64,000 nt of DNA from Phalacrocorax aristotelis (GCF_949628215.1 NC_134288.1:4278001-4342000); one strand, 5' to 3'; positions 1 through 12,481 are shown, numbered from the stretch's first letter. Numbers and translations are program-made. Notes: generated from the letters alone by a model not told the origin.

Positions 1-650
1 ACCTCCCCCGCGGCTCCTGCCTCCCGCCCCCAGTCAGCTGCCTCGGCACGCGGCGGTGTAGGCCCCACCCCCGGCGTTGATAGGCCGGCTGCGCCGCCAA
101 TCCGCGACGGAGGCGGGGTGGAGGCGGAGCCCTGTCCAATGGCCTGGCGGTGGGCGGGGCGGAGCGGCGCGGCCGGGAGCAGGTGGGGGCGGCCCCGCGC
201 CTGGGCACGGCGGTCGCCGCGGGGGCCGGAGCTCGGCCGGGGCCGGCGGGAGGGAGGGAGGGTCTGGGGCGCCACGGCTGCCCCCTGGGGAGGGAGGCGA
301 GGCTCCGGCGGCCGGCCGTGACTGCTGCTGCGCCCCTCCAGCGCCGGCCATGGCTGCGCCCTGGGAGGGCCTCCTGCGGGACGCGGCGGCCGTCCGGGCG
401 GCGGCGGCGGTGGCGGTGGACGCGGCGCTCCTGGAAGGCGTCGTGATGCGCACGGAGGGGGAGCCCAACGCCTCGGATGTAAGTGCCAGGGCGCGGTCAC
501 GGGGTGCGCTGGGTCCGGCCGGGGTGTGAGTCAGCAAAGCGGGGGGAGCGCGGGGGCAGCGCTCGGCAGCGCGCCTTGCCCTGTGTGCAGCGAGCGCCCG
601 GCCGCGGCCCGCCGAGCTCCCGCCCGCCCTGCTGGCAAGTGCATCTCCCC
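1..650 (+). promoter_or_regulatory. GSS: CpG-island promoter of GSS
   Basis: The segment is very GC- and CpG-rich and ends in the first GSS intron. It contains two CCAAT boxes (97-101 and 136-140) and overlapping GC boxes (about 152-162) upstream of the GSS start codon at 350, with no clear TATA box. This is the typical layout of a TATA-less housekeeping promoter. A separate non-coding first exon, as in mammalian GSS, may lie here or beyond the window edge, but I cannot place its splice donor. Long open frames on both strands here reflect base composition. Confidence 0.75.
350..478 (+). CDS. GSS: GSS coding exon 1 (residues 1-43)
   Basis: The exon holds the start codon and an alanine-rich N-terminal helix. 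It ends in phase 0 at GGAT before the GTAAGT donor. It lies inside the CpG island. Confidence 0.95.
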
Positions 651-3600
651 GAGGGACAGCCCTCCCTTTTCCACGGGAAGGCGTGGGTCTGGAACGGCTT
701 GGGAAATTGCCAGGAGCCCTGCGTGTGGCGGCGGTGGGGGCTCGTCCCGCGCCCAGCCTCTCCCCACCCCGTTCCACCCTTTGAACCAGGGGAGCGTCTC
801 TCGGAGGGGCCTCTGGTCTTGGCGTGCTCCCAGCTACAAGCCAGCCTTCGCCCCGTACCTGGGGCAAGGGGGCGGGGGTGGTGGGTGCGTGGGGTTACCT
901 CTGGCAGCTGGGCGCTGATGGGCGTCCGGCCTGTTGGAGGGGGTGCTGTGAGGGGTCTCGGAGGGAGAAGTGCCCCTGTGCAAGAGAGGTGGGACACCGC
1001 CGGGGACAGGTCCCTGAGGAGCCTGGGGACAAGCAGGCAGCTGCGCTGGGAGCTGGCAGAGGTACGAAGGACATTACCACGGGGGCTGCTCCTTGATGTC
1101 AACCCCATGGTCAGGTCAGGGCTGTGAGGGAACCTTGAAGGGTGAGAGGAAGAGAGAGCCTGGGAGGAGAGGCCAAACACACCGCCAGTGTCCCTTGTCT
1201 TGTGTAAAAATCAAGGTGAATTGGGAACTTCTCTCTGGTGCAATGTTTTGGCTTTGAGGGTGGCCCTGTGCCTGAGCTTTGGGGTAAGCCAGTGGTCCAG
1301 AGTCACCCCTGGGACTCAGTCAGCAGGGATCAAAGGAAGCGACTCCGATGGCCAAAACCCAGGACTGGCAAATTCGCCTTTTCACTGAAAAGGTGGAGAA
1401 GGTGCTCTCCAGTTAAGATGGAAACAGAGCATCCTTGAGAGGGAAGCACTCAGCCCAGCTTGAGCTCTGGAGCAGCTGCTCCTGCTTCTGCAGTGCCCCA
1501 CAGATGGCTCACAAAGCAAAGCCCTCAAAAGTCTGGTGTCAGCAGGGTTGAGGCCATACGTCTGTCCAGGGTGCACTGCGGAGGGCTGGGGGTGGTGTCA
1601 GCCTCCAGACAATCAGAGGAAGCACCTCTTTAGACCCGCTTAAACTGTATTGACCTGACCGCGCTGCTGCTGTGCCCTTGTTTACAGGTGGTGAATTACG
1701 CTCCCTTCACGCTGCTCCCATCGGCAGTACCAAGTGCCCTGTTTGAACAAGCATATGCTGTTCAGCAAGACTTTAACCTGCTGGTGGATGCTATTAGTCA
1801 AAACAAAGAATTCCTGGAGCATACTCTGGCCAGGTAACCCTTCTTGCATGTTGCATTTTGATGAAATATTTTAAATGCAAAGTACCTATCACCTTTCAGG
1901 CATTCCTACCTTTTGCCTGTTCATGTCCTTCGCTGAAGCTGAGGTGGGCACTCCTGTCCTCTGCAGAATTTGTCTCCTTTGCTGCATTCTTTGTCCTAAG
2001 ATAAATTTCCATCAAGTTTCTCTGTTCTGAGGTCTCCTTGGGTCTCAGAAGACAGGACATCTGGCCAATGATCTTCAATTTTGCCAGTGTTTCAAGCTTG
2101 TGAATTCTTTCTTGTGAGCTTGTTGGCCCCTGGGTTAAATTCAAATTGCTGGAGTCTTCTTTGAGTCCTGGATTTAGTAGCCTCTTTTGGTCTTGTTTTG
2201 CATCTGCCTGTGGCTATCTGGTAACCCCCAGCTCTGCTGCCTGCCTGCAGTTATGAAGAGAAGGTGTTTGTTCCTTCCCCCACAGCTACCTCTGATCGTC
2301 ACCCAGTGTCCCCTGCTTTCCCAGCCATGCTGGGAAGGTGACTGCAAGCTCTGGGTGCTGGACAACTGGTCAGCTCTGGCTTGTGAACTCTGCTGGATTT
2401 ATCTGCGGCTGTTGCCCTGTGCTGGAGCAACCACCCCTGACTGTGGGCCCCATAATCTGTAGGGCAGATTCTTCCACAAAACCCATTTCTTTTCCTGCTG
2501 ACCGTTCTGTGCTGCCTGTCTGTGCGGGTGCTGCTGGCTCTCTGGCACCAGGACAGAGCAAAGACGACTGTTTTCTAGTATCCTTCTTGTTTTGCTAAAG
2601 CCTGATCCCTCAGAGCTGGTTTAATGCTTGCACCAGTTCCAGAGCTGGCTGCAACCAGAGCTTGTGGGGGCATGTTTACACCTGTGGTTAAGGAACGCAG
2701 CGCCTGGGGCTTGCGTGAAATCAGGCGCCTGCCCTGTGCCGCCTCCTGCGCGGTGTCTCTGGGCAGCCCCTTGGAGGTACTGCTCACAATTAGCTCAGGG
2801 ATTTGGGACCCTGAAGAAAAGCCAGACCTACTCTAGCAGGGCCACTGAAGCACTTGGCACCACAGTGTGTGGGATTTGGAGGCCAACGGGACAGGGGGAA
2901 TTTGCTGAAGCTTGTGAAGCTTCTATGAACTGTGTGTGCAGGCACAGAGAGACTTCTGATTTCTTTCCTGTATCTGCAGATTTCTGCTGTGTTTCTTTGC
3001 TTTTGCTTGTCCCGTCTCTCTGCCCTGCAGATGAAAATCACCTCCGCACAGCGGTGCTTTTTGTAGAGTGGCTGTGCTGAGCAAACTGGATGTGCGTTAT
3101 GGTTATGCACTGTGGCCCTTGATGAAGAGTGCATTTGTGGTGAGATGCTTAACAGTGCTGTAGGACTTGGTCTAGCCACAGCCCTGCTGTTTGTGCTGGA
3201 GAATGTCCCTGGTAAGGTTTTTTTCTGGAGAGGGATTAATTTTCTTGTTCGTCTGTGGCAGTGTGAGGAGGCTGATCCGACCTGTCTTTCTCTCTAGCAC
3301 CATCAAGGTAGATGACTTCACAGCTCGACTCTTCAGAATCTACATGCAAGTTTTGGACGAAGGCTTGGCTCAGGTACCTTGGTGGGAGACGCTGGCGGTC
3401 AGCAGCTGTGCCCTGTTGCATTGCGGTGGGATTGCCTGGTCTCTGTCTGCAAGCTTGCTGCTGTGGGCTTTGAACTGTCCTGTAGCCAGGCTGGTGGCTC
3501 CCTATGCTACGATGTCTCGGTTACAGCCTGTGAGCTCGGGACCTTGCCCTATTTGACAGTCATGCCCTTTGGTTTGTGCTGCTGGAAGCAGTCAGGCCTT

Positions 3601-6600
3601 GACTTGAGAGGATTTAATATGGTTTGTCTTTGTCCCTGGGGAGCCTCGGGAGAGTGCAAGGATGTGTGCCATGTCGGGACCTGTGCCAGACAGGCTGTCC
3701 CTGCAGAAGCTCCTTTACTCTCGTGAGCGTTGTTAACTCCTCTGGAATACTGAGGAGGGCTGCGGGCCCAAAGCACCCACAGGCGCACCTTGCAGAGGTT
3801 TTTATCAAAATGAAGGTGACTGGATCTGCCCCAAGAGGATTTTGAAGCGAGATCATCAAAGAGATTTGCAGTTAAAGGCAGCAGGAGAACCCACTTCACC
3901 TCCCCTCTGTTTCAGTCTGTGTTTTTAGGCATAAACCGCTCTGATTACATGTTTGACTGTGGGGTGGATGGGACACCGGCTCTGAAGCAGATAGAAATAA
4001 ACACCATTGCTGCCAGCTTCGGAGGCCTCACCTCCCGCACTGCAGTGGTCCACGGGTAAGGGAGCATCTCTGGCCCGTGCCGCCAGGCGCTGCAGCAGCT
4101 GTACCGCATGGCTTGCTGCACTCCGTGTCTTTGCGTGTTCTCCAAAATCCTGTTCCCTAAGTCTGGCTGGAGGCTGTCATGGCATTTATAGCTTCTTTTT
4201 GTTCCACAGGCGGGTGTTGAAAGTGCTGGGAAAGTCTAAAGAGGCATCACGTCTGCTGCCCAACAGCCCGTCGAAAGGGCTTGCCTTGGGTATTGTGAAA
4301 GCCTGGGAGCTCTACGGTTCTCAAAGGTAAAGAGAGAGGAGGTGCTGGAAGCTGGGTTATCTTGTCTCCCCTGGGGATGCACATGTTTCGTTTTGAAATT
4401 GAGCTTTCTGAAGGATACCTGTGTGCTAGACAAGCTGCTCTCAGAAAGCCTGTAGCACCGTGGGAAGAGCAGTGTGGTTGTCTTAGTGCGCAAGGCTGCT
4501 GTGTCGCGAAGGCGGAGAGGTGCAGGGGGACCGCGGAGGAGTTGTGTGGTTCAACACCCTGCACACAGCTTGCTTTTCCTCCTGCCCTTGTGCTTATGCC
4601 CTGCACCGGTTTGGTAATTACGCAGGATCAGTACTGCTCTCCGTTTGCATCCCAACCCTTAAAAACACTGGAGAAAAGGAGCAGGAGTAGTGCAGGAAGC
4701 CTGAATCACAGAGATCAAAAGTTGGTGATCCATGGTGCCTGTGGAGTGTTTCTGGGTTTAATGATGTCCTTGGTATCTCTTCCAGTGCTGTGGTGATGTT
4801 TCTGGTGGAGGAAGTCCAGAGGAACATTTTTGATCAGCGATGTGTAGAAAATGAGCTCTGGGACAGGTAAAGGTTGAATTTTCCTGGGGTGGGAAAGGAA
4901 GGAGACGGTACAGTTTTAGAAAAGGGAAGCAGGGTGAACTGCTGCCAGACAATGGTGTTTCCTTCAAGGCAGCTTGTGGGGCATCTCCAGGCTCTCCAGC
5001 AGGCGTGGCGTGGTGGCAGGAGTGTAGGAGCAGGCCAGGGAAAGATGGAGGTGTGCAGAATCCATTTGCTTTTTGCTCTGTCATCTACTCAAGGATAAAG
5101 TAAAAAACTTTATAGTTTCTGGGACTGTGAGAGGGCATGTCTTGGTATGTAACAGGGCAGCCTTTATCTTGCACTTCTCTCTGGTGTATATGCAGCTCTC
5201 TTCAGCATTCCTTTGGCGGCCTCCTGTCTAGCCTCAGCACCCACCTTCGCCTTCTCACCAGCCTCCCAAAGCCTCTCACCAGCTCTTCACTGGAAATACC
5301 AGCAGCTGCCAAAGCCTCTGGTCTCTAGGGCTGATTTCTCACTGATTTTGTGCCTATGTAGTCCTCAGAGCTGCACCAGTGGTAGCTTTGCTGTGGGCCA
5401 AGTTCTTAGACGAGACAATGAGGAGCAGAGCGGTGTTAATGAGGGCCCTGCTTGCTCTCTGCCTTGGGATTGGGCACAGGGTATTTCATAAAAGCTTAAT
5501 TAACGAAGCTTCAAACCCATTATGAAAGATCCAGGCAAAGTAAGCAAGGCAGCAGTGGAGGACTTGGGAGACAGAGGTGTTTTGATAAGGTCTAGCCCTG
5601 AGCCGGTGCTGGAGCCGTGGGCAGCCTGTCGTGCCATGTCTCCAGAGCATCAAGTCCACACTGCCGCTGTGTGGAGGAAAGACTATAATGCAGGAAGTCA
5701 CTTCTCTATGCAGCTCTTGGCTTTGAAGCCAACAGTGAGTGAATCTGTTGTGCAGGGAGAAAAAAAAATCCAAAATACTGACTTCTTAGAAACAGTTCTG
5801 GAGGTGAAAGGTGAGTATGGAGAAATCCAGTGTGCTTTGGCATGTGTTCTGATTCCTGCAGTATTTGGACTGGAAACATGGGACAGGTGCTAAAAACAGG
5901 GACTGCTTTAGCCTGTAGGATTCCTCTGGTTCCATAGTACAAAGCCTGAGGTTATTCATGAAGGAGCCTACAGATCTCCTTGCTGGAGCCACCGGTTCCC
6001 CCTGTGATTTCTAGCTCAAGTAACTACGCCCAGCCTGGTGACTGTCCCACTCCTCTCTTAACAGGAATATTCGGGTCATCAGGAAACGGTTCAGAGACGT
6101 GTTTGAAAAGGGGTCTCTGGATGATGCCAGAAGGCTGTATATGTGAGTATGAGCCAAGGTGCGCGTTCCTGGCTGTGTGTTGGGCACACAGGGCTGTAAA
6201 AGGGAATTTTCAACCAAAGCTGGTGGTATGGTTTGAGCGTAAATAGCGACTTTCTGAAAAAGCAGTTCTCTTTTGTGCTCTAGGCTGTTGCTGCTGCTTC
6301 CCCTTAGAGATGAAATTATTTTGTTTTCACAGCGGTGAGATTTGGCGTACACACATCAGTCCCTTACAGCTGGGAACATAATTTCCCTCCTTCAAGTCAC
6401 AGCCTTCGGAGCTCTGTGGGATCTTTATTTCCTCTACATACATCTGCTATGAAAAGTCCTGGCTACTTCAGAGGCTTCCACAGAGATTTCCTGTTCACAT
6501 GATGCTCTGCCACTGGGAGTTGGCCTGGGTTGTTAGTGCCAGAGGAGGAAGATTACATGTCCTTATGGTATCTGTTGGTTTTGAATGCACTCAGCATCTT

Positions 6601-9600
6601 GGCTGCTCCCTGTGGAGGTCAGGACATGCGGGTCACAGGCTCCAAGTGCTGGCAGTTGGTCCCAACTGTGACGTTTGTCCTACTTCCAGGGTAATGTGCT
6701 TGGAGCTGTACAAGCCTAAAGGAAGATATAGTTTCACGCCAATGTTTTTTTTTTCTGTAGTTAGGCTAGTTTTTCCATGGTTTGACCTTTGGCGCCTCTG
6801 CTGTGTATAATTAATGACTACATTTGTCATCGCCAGACAGCTAAGGCAAAAGTGTATCCACTGTACTTCCTCCAGAGCATCCGCTCCCCTTACTGAAGAA
6901 TGCCTTTACAATTACACTGCCTGGCTGCCAGCAGTTTCTGTGCTGCTTTCCCTGACCACATGCACAGTTGTGCGGCCAGAGCTTGCGTGTGTGGTGCTAC
7001 AGGTATGCTGATGTGGCCCTGCCCCGGCAGGATGTTTTGGTGCCTGAGCAGGTTGTTGAATTGATATCCTGCCTTGAATTGCCACTGGAGAAGGAACTTG
7101 TCCCCTCCTAGCATCTAGAATCTCCGAGGCCTGGCTCCTGGTGGCAAAACCTATTAAAAAATTAGTTTCTTACCTCCCTGCTGGGCTGGGTGCCTGAATT
7201 ATTGAGAGTTTGGTTAGTCAGGGGAGAGGCCAGGTATCAGCTCCCTGTGTCTCAGGACAGGGCAAACCAGCTGGGGCTCAGCGGAGAGGAGCCAGGGCTT
7301 GCAGTCCTCTCCTTTCTCTGGCAGTGCCAGCCAGGAGCAGAACAGCCCAGGAGGCCAAGGGGAAGGGGCAAATGCTGTAATGAGTTGCCTGCCTGTCCCC
7401 ATTGCAGCCCCCTTGGTGCTGGGGGATTTGGGCAGAGGTGGGCAGGCCCTGGTCCGGTCCTGTGAATGCTTCTGGTTTCTGTTCCAGGGACGGCCAGGAG
7501 GTAGCAGTGGTGTACTACAGAGAGGGCTACATGCCAAAGAACTACGACCAGCAGGTCAGTACATTCTGCTCCAAGAAGCTGCCCACGCTGTGGCCTTGCC
7601 CAGCAAGGTGGAAACACCCCGTGATCCCTGGGGGCATCTGTCCTGTCTGGGGTGGGGTTAGTCCCGTCCAGTGTGGCTGATGGCATTGGGAAACTGTGAC
7701 TCCACGGTGCATGTGGGTGTCCCTGGCACTCACACGGGAAGAAAATGTGTGGCTTTCTCCAATAACCACTCACGTGGTGACCTCCTAGTGCAGCACTGAA
7801 TTGCTTCTGTACAATATGAGTTAACACAGCTATTAGCACCTGCTTAAAGAGTTTAGACTTGATCTGCAGATTGCACTCTGTCCTCTACTAGGAATATTAG
7901 GCTGCAGGGGGTAATGAAACAGACTGGATCTTGCTGTTGCCTGGAGGTGGCAGCACTGGACAAGCTGGGAAGGGGATGCAGGCAAAGGCAGTGGACTAAC
8001 CCAGCTGAGCTGTTTCCATGTACACATGTCTGCTTGTATCCAGGGTGCTATTCCCATCCCTGCCAGGCAGGAGGGAGGAGACAAATCATGTCAAATAACA
8101 GAAAAGAGTGGAGAAGACCTTTTGGTTTTTTGCTGATGGGATAGCTTTTCCCTTTCTGTCTCAGAACTGGGAGGCACGGTTGTTACTGGAGAGATCGAGG
8201 GCAGTGAAGTGCCCTGACATTGCTACCCAACTTGCGGGCACCAAGAAGGTCCAGCAGGAGCTGAGCCGGCCAGGGACACTGGAGAGATTACTGTCTGGCC
8301 ACACCGAGGCTGTCGCTCGAATAAGAGCGACATTTGCTGGACTTTATTCCCTGGACATGGTGAGTGAGCGGGGCTGGAGCAGGCATGAACACGCAAACGT
8401 GTGTTTGGCCTGCATGATGTTTTGCTTTGGTTAAGAAGATGAGAGGGCTTTGTTGTGGTCCCTGGGGGATCCTGTTGGTCCTGCCCAGAGGGGTCTGTCG
8501 AGGCATCCCTGCTCCTCCCTGATGCTTTGCTGTTGCCATCCTTTCCTGCCAGGGCAAAGAGGGTGACAAGATAGTGGCTATGGCCATTGCTGACCCTGAC
8601 CGGTTTGTGCTGAAGCCGCAGCGAGAAGGTGGAGGTATGAGCTGGAGTGGGTCGTTGCGGGTTTTCATTGCAGTTCATGCCGTAGCCAGGAGAGGCGGTG
8701 GCTCTGTGATGTTTCTTGGTCCTCTGCTGAGGGATAGAAGGGGGCGTGGGTTGGCTTGTAGCTACTTGTAGCCATGGGGACTAGTCATGGCAGTAAGGTT
8801 GTGCTGCTCCTGGGGGAGCCCCAGAGCTGGGGTGTGGGGAGCTGAGGCAGCACGTGGGGAGGCAAAGGCTGGGTTTGTTTGGGCTGCTGGGGCCAGCAGC
8901 TTCTGCTGTGCTGTGCTTGACTTGCTGGTTTTATTGTCAGGGAACAACCTCTATGGTGAAGAGCTCAGGCAGGTTCTGGAGAAGATCAAAGACAGCCCTG
9001 AGAGAACCTCCTACATCTTGATGGATAAAATCAAACCACAGCCAGCAATGAATTATTTGCTGAGGGCTCACAGTCCCCTGCACGTGTCCCAGTGCATCTC
9101 AGAGCTTGGTATTTTTGGTGTCTATGTCAGGTGAGAAACGTGCTTGTGTTACAAGGTGGTTACCCGCTCCAGCTGGCACTTGGGTTGGGAGCGTCTACCA
9201 TCTGTGCTGTCTGAGCACAGCAGCAGGGCAGATGTCTCTGGGGAGGTGGAGGTACAGGGGACAGACGTGACTGGTCTCTGCCCCTGTCAGCAGCTCTCTG
9301 AGCACTGTGTTAGGACGCTGAACTGCTGCCCTGTACCTGCTGCCAAATGAGCTGTTGAAAAACTGCAGAGCTGGTGCTGGTGGTTGCTGGTGTAATGGCC
9401 ACTTGGAACTGGTGCGTCTCATCCCTGATTTCTGGGAGCACTTCTCGGGTTCTGGATGCAGCCACATGCTTTTTCTGTAGCCCTAGTGATCTCAGAAACA
9501 TCTGAAGGCTTAACGCGGTCGTGTTCAACCCTAAATAGCTGCTGCTTTTGTTTAAAACCCTCATAGGCTTGTAGAAATGTTTCCATAGCTTATAAATTAA

Positions 9601-10019
9601 AAGTCCTTCTTGTATAATTTTAGAAACAAATGTACTCTGGCAGCATTCAGAACCTGACACTGCCTGTGTGCAGAGCAATCAGACCAAAACAGCCCAGCTG
9701 AGAAAGGACACTGTTGCTGGCAGGCACAACACAGGCGCAGCTCTGTTGTCTGCAGAGACCTCTGCGGTAGCCCTGGGGCTTTTACGTGACTGTTACCTGC
9801 CCTGCGCTGTGCCAGAGAATATGAATCAAGTTGCCCAAGGTGAAATGCCGTAAGCTTTCTGCTCTGCAGGTGCTCAGTTGACCTTTTCTTTGCAGACAGG
9901 GCAAGGAGATGGTGATGAACACAGCTGCTGGCCACCTCCTGCGGACGAAGGCCATCGAGCATGCGGATGGTGGGGTAGCGGCTGGGGTGGCTGTGCTGGA
10001 CACACCGTACTTGGTGTGA
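350..10019 (+). CDS. GSS: Glutathione synthetase, complete, 12 coding exons
   Basis: GSS joins gamma-glutamylcysteine and glycine with ATP to make glutathione, the last step of the pathway, in the cytosol as a homodimer. Joined exons are 350-478, 1688-1833, 3298-3373, 3916-4055, 4210-4326, 4786-4866, 6065-6142, 7488-7554, 8165-8359, 8553-8634, 8941-9130 and 9896-10019. All have AG/GT borders and compatible phases, giving 474 residues, the usual family length. Visible landmarks match human numbering: the metal ligands E144 and N146 in QIEINTI, the ATP-grasp strand LKPQREGGG with K364 and E368, and the C-terminal alanine-rich loop HADGGVAAG ending near residue 464. The ATG at 350 has a good Kozak context (GCCATGG). 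The first 45 residues are alanine-rich and diverge most from human; the core is highly conserved. No break or odd codon use is seen. Confidence 0.98.
1688..1833 (+). CDS. GSS: GSS coding exon 2 (residues 44-91, 92 split)
   Basis: It follows a TTTACAG acceptor and encodes the conserved stretch [11 protein letters not shown] through the [14 protein letters not shown] motif. The donor is GTAACC in phase 2. Confidence 0.96.
3298..3373 (+). CDS. GSS: GSS coding exon 3 (residues 92-117)
   Basis: The acceptor is TCTCTAG. It encodes DDFTARLF followed by a helix ending GLAQ, and finishes in phase 0 at GTACCT. Confidence 0.96.
3916..4055 (+). CDS. GSS: GSS coding exon 4 (residues 118-163, 164 split)
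   Basis: It encodes GINRSDYMF, with the substrate-contacting R125, and [13 protein letters not shown], with the metal ligands E144 and N146. The donor is GTAAGG. Confidence 0.97.
4210..4326 (+). CDS. GSS: GSS coding exon 5 (residues 165-202)
   Basis: It encodes the [19 protein letters not shown] segment at the start of the substrate-binding subdomain. It is separated from exon 4 by a 154-base intron. Confidence 0.97.
4786..4866 (+). CDS. GSS: GSS coding exon 6 (residues 204-229)
   Basis: It encodes [18 protein letters not shown], part of the substrate-binding subdomain. The NIFDQR motif is shared with mammals while the preceding strand diverges. Confidence 0.95.
6065..6142 (+). CDS. GSS: GSS coding exon 7 (residues 231-255)
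   Basis: It follows TTAACAG and encodes [12 protein letters not shown] and [11 protein letters not shown]. The donor GTGAGT splits codon 256. Confidence 0.95.
7488..7554 (+). CDS. GSS: GSS coding exon 8 (residues 257-278)
   Basis: A short exon encoding the conserved strand-turn [13 protein letters not shown], part of the glutathione-binding pocket in the family. It ends in phase 0. Confidence 0.97.
8165..8359 (+). CDS. GSS: GSS coding exon 9 (residues 279-343)
   Basis: It encodes [11 protein letters not shown] and [17 protein letters not shown], the most conserved part of the ATP-grasp region. K305 of human numbering falls in GTKK. Confidence 0.98.
8553..8634 (+). CDS. GSS: GSS coding exon 10 (residues 344-370)
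   Basis: It encodes [11 protein letters not shown], the glycine-rich loop that closes over ATP (K364, E368). Codon 371 is split by GTATGA. Confidence 0.98.
8941..9130 (+). CDS. GSS: GSS coding exon 11 (residues 372-433)
   Basis: It starts with NNLYGEE, completing the glycine-rich loop, and ends with [12 protein letters not shown] before a GTGAGA donor that splits R434. Confidence 0.98.
9896..10019 (+). CDS. GSS: GSS coding exon 12 and stop (residues 435-474)
   Basis: It encodes [15 protein letters not shown], with the ATP-contacting K452, and the alanine loop, ending PYLV and a TGA at 10017-10019. A second AG at 9898-9899 would shift the frame, so the upstream acceptor at 9895 is used. Confidence 0.97.
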
Positions 10020-11565
10020 TGTCCTGTCCCACCCACCTCACTCTGCTGCCTGAAGAGCTGATCTGCCACAGCGATTTTCTCCTTAGGGTGCGCTTACCAA
10101 GGTCTGATGTATTGGGGGAGGGGAGATGGGGCTGTGTGGATAAAACTGCTCAAACGTCCTGCTTGCCAGCCCCAGCTTCTCCTCTGCAATTCCTCCTGCA
10201 GGACGAAGGGCCTCCCTTGCTCTGTGTGCCTGGGGGGCCCTGCCCTGTGCATGTGTCCCAGCTGTGACCTCCCAGGACTGCATTGCTCTGGCTGTTCCCT
10301 TGGGGTCTAGCCTACGGGCAGGGGTACGTGCGGCAGAGCTGAAGGGTAAATGTGCCACAACAAGCACTCACGCTGTTCCCAGTCTCCTGCTCCTTGATGC
10401 TGCATTATTTCTGGTGCCATGCAAACCCAAAGCCTATAGAATGGGAGGAGAAAGATGGATACGCAAGTAACAGCCTTCAGCTGTGGGATTTGTGGCCCTC
10501 GGTGCTTTCCAGGTTAAAGGGGAGCCCAGCTCCACATGCCCATGGCCCCTCCAGCTCTCCTTCAGGTGCTGCTGCTTTCCTGATTGCTACTTCTCCCTGT
10601 GCCTCCCACTGAGGATCCTCAGTGTCCCTGCACAAGGGACAGCTGCCCTGGTGTAATTATTGCTGGACCAGGTGCTTATCCCAGATAGTGCCTCTGTGCT
10701 ACACCAAGCTGGCAGCAGTGCAGAATCCATGTGGCAGGCTGTGATGCTCCTGTCCTGTGGGGTGTGGTCCCATGAGCCCCCATGGGAAGGTTGCATCCGT
10801 TCTGGTTGCCTCCTGCAGCCTTGTCCAACAGCTCCCCATGGAGCACAAGAATCCCTCAATGATGGTGGCACATCCCAGCACAGCACTGAATTGGAGCCTT
10901 GTGTCGCAGTCACTGTGCTGATAAACCTGAATCCCCAAGGGCGTGTGCCAGTGCATCCTACTGCAAGCCACGTGCTGAGCCTTTCCGCCCTGTTCTGCCA
11001 CAGCGCGTACAGCTGAAGAGCCGTGTCAGGGAGCCCCAGGCTTTACACTGGTCTGGCTGGGATGTGGGGGTGGGCTGAACCTGGGAGCTTTGTGGCAGGG
11101 AAGTGATGGAGTTGCAGGAGAGGCTGAGCAAGTGCAGCCCCTGCTTCCAAGCGCCTTACTTTGGGACCAGCAGCAGTGGATGATGAGACATGTCTCCCTC
11201 CACATTCCATGAATCAGTGGAACAGAGCAGCAGAGGGGGGACAGAAGCACTTGGGCTCTCTATCCCATGGGCTTTTGCCTCTTCTCCAGCCCCTTTTCCG
11301 CTGAGCAGTTCAAATATAGAAGATGGACCTTTGTGGCACCCAGGCAGCCTCAGCTCTAGCCTTTTACTGACACCAGAGCAAGGCAGTGTAAAGCCACTGT
11401 TTCTGGAGAATGAATGTGCTGGTTGACAGACTTGCACCCTGCTGCGTGCATTGCTGCTGTGTGCTTCGATCATCAGTCTTTCACCCTGGAAGGAGTCCAG
11501 CTCTGCAAGTGTGACTGATCCTGGGTGGTTGTTCTGTTGGGGGTGTCGATTACCCTCAGCCAGAG

Positions 11566-11571
11566 ATTAAA
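11566..11571 (+). terminator. GSS: Candidate GSS poly(A) signal (ATTAAA)
   Basis: This common variant hexamer lies about 1.55 kb after the GSS stop, with TTTTGTCTG-type downstream sequence. No earlier canonical AATAAA is visible after 10019. Confidence 0.5.
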
Positions 11572-12317
11572 AAGCACGTGCAATCTGAATACCGTTCTTG
11601 CATCAATTTTGTCTGACATTAGATGCAAAGGGGCAGCATTTGCCTCCTCCCTGGCCAGGCACAGCTTCTAGGCAGCTGCACACCTCTGTGTACCTTCAGA
11701 CCGGAGCCAGCTAAAGCCAGCCCACTGGTTTCTGCCCTGGTCACTGTAAGGCTGCACAGCACCACCTGGGAGATGGGTCCTTACTTGGCTCTGCAGCGCT
11801 GGCCCAGCACAACCAGTGAATGGAGAGCTGCTGGTGTGAGGGAGGCCCGGTGAGACGGGCTCCAGGAGGAAGCACTCAGCCTGGAAAGGGCCCAGGGTCC
11901 GATGCAGGTGTGAGGAGGAGAGCGCTGTGGCAGGGCCCCTGAGTTGGTGAAGCCTCAGCCAAAGGTGGCACTGGGGACCACAGTGTGGAGGCAGAGGCTG
12001 GTCTCCATCGCTGTGCCTGGGTGAGGACCCAGCCTGGTGTGGCAGCAAGGCAGTGATCAACATCCGCACGATTCCTTGGCTGCTCGCAGCGGGGGCTTGT
12101 CTGTCTCCCTGGCATGGGTCCGCATCGGATGGCTGTTGACAGATATACGTCTTGCCATCTTGTGCTTTCTGTGAGCCTTAGTGGAACAACATTGGCTGGA
12201 GACCAGGGAGAAACTGAGGCACGAGCTCTGACCGTGGAGCCAGCGCTTCTGCCCTTGCCCCAGTGCAGAGCAGCAGCACAGATTGAGAAATCACAGCCTG
12301 AAAATCCCAGTCCACAA

Positions 12318-12323
12318 AATAAA
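12318..12323 (+). terminator. GSS: Alternative GSS poly(A) signal (AATAAA)
   Basis: A canonical hexamer on the plus strand 2.3 kb past the GSS stop. It is only about 160 bases from the oppositely oriented ACSS2 signals. Confidence 0.35.
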
Positions 12324-12481
12324 TCATCACACTGGCAGTAACCTTTCCCTTGCCATCCCCAAAAGCCTACCCCGCTTATGGCACGGCCCATCCAGCAGCA
12401 GTATCTGAGCACCCCCATCTACCCCAGGCTCAGCAACAGACAAGCACCTACAGCCCCTACACACACTAAGCCTGTTTCCAT

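Larger units (their letters stand above)
479..9895 (+). other. GSS: GSS introns (eleven)
   Basis: The longer gaps are 479-1687, 1834-3297, 4867-6064, 6143-7487, 7555-8164 and 9131-9895. I see no additional conserved coding exon, RNA gene or recognisable transposon in them; the open frames are short and lack conserved motifs. Total intron length is modest, which suits a compact bird gene. Confidence 0.7.
10020..12465 (+). other. GSS: GSS 3' UTR and convergent intergenic gap
   Basis: The stretch lies between the GSS stop and the probable ACSS2 cleavage site. It has no convincing coding exon. An ATTAAA at 11566 followed by T/G-rich sequence is the best GSS poly(A) signal; an AATAAA at 12318 is an alternative. 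If the latter is used, the two convergent transcripts would nearly touch. Confidence 0.6.

Noticed and set aside
34-867. 277-codon minus-strand frame over the GSS promoter
   Set aside because: Proline/arginine/alanine composition typical of CpG-island DNA; no splice pattern or family resemblance.
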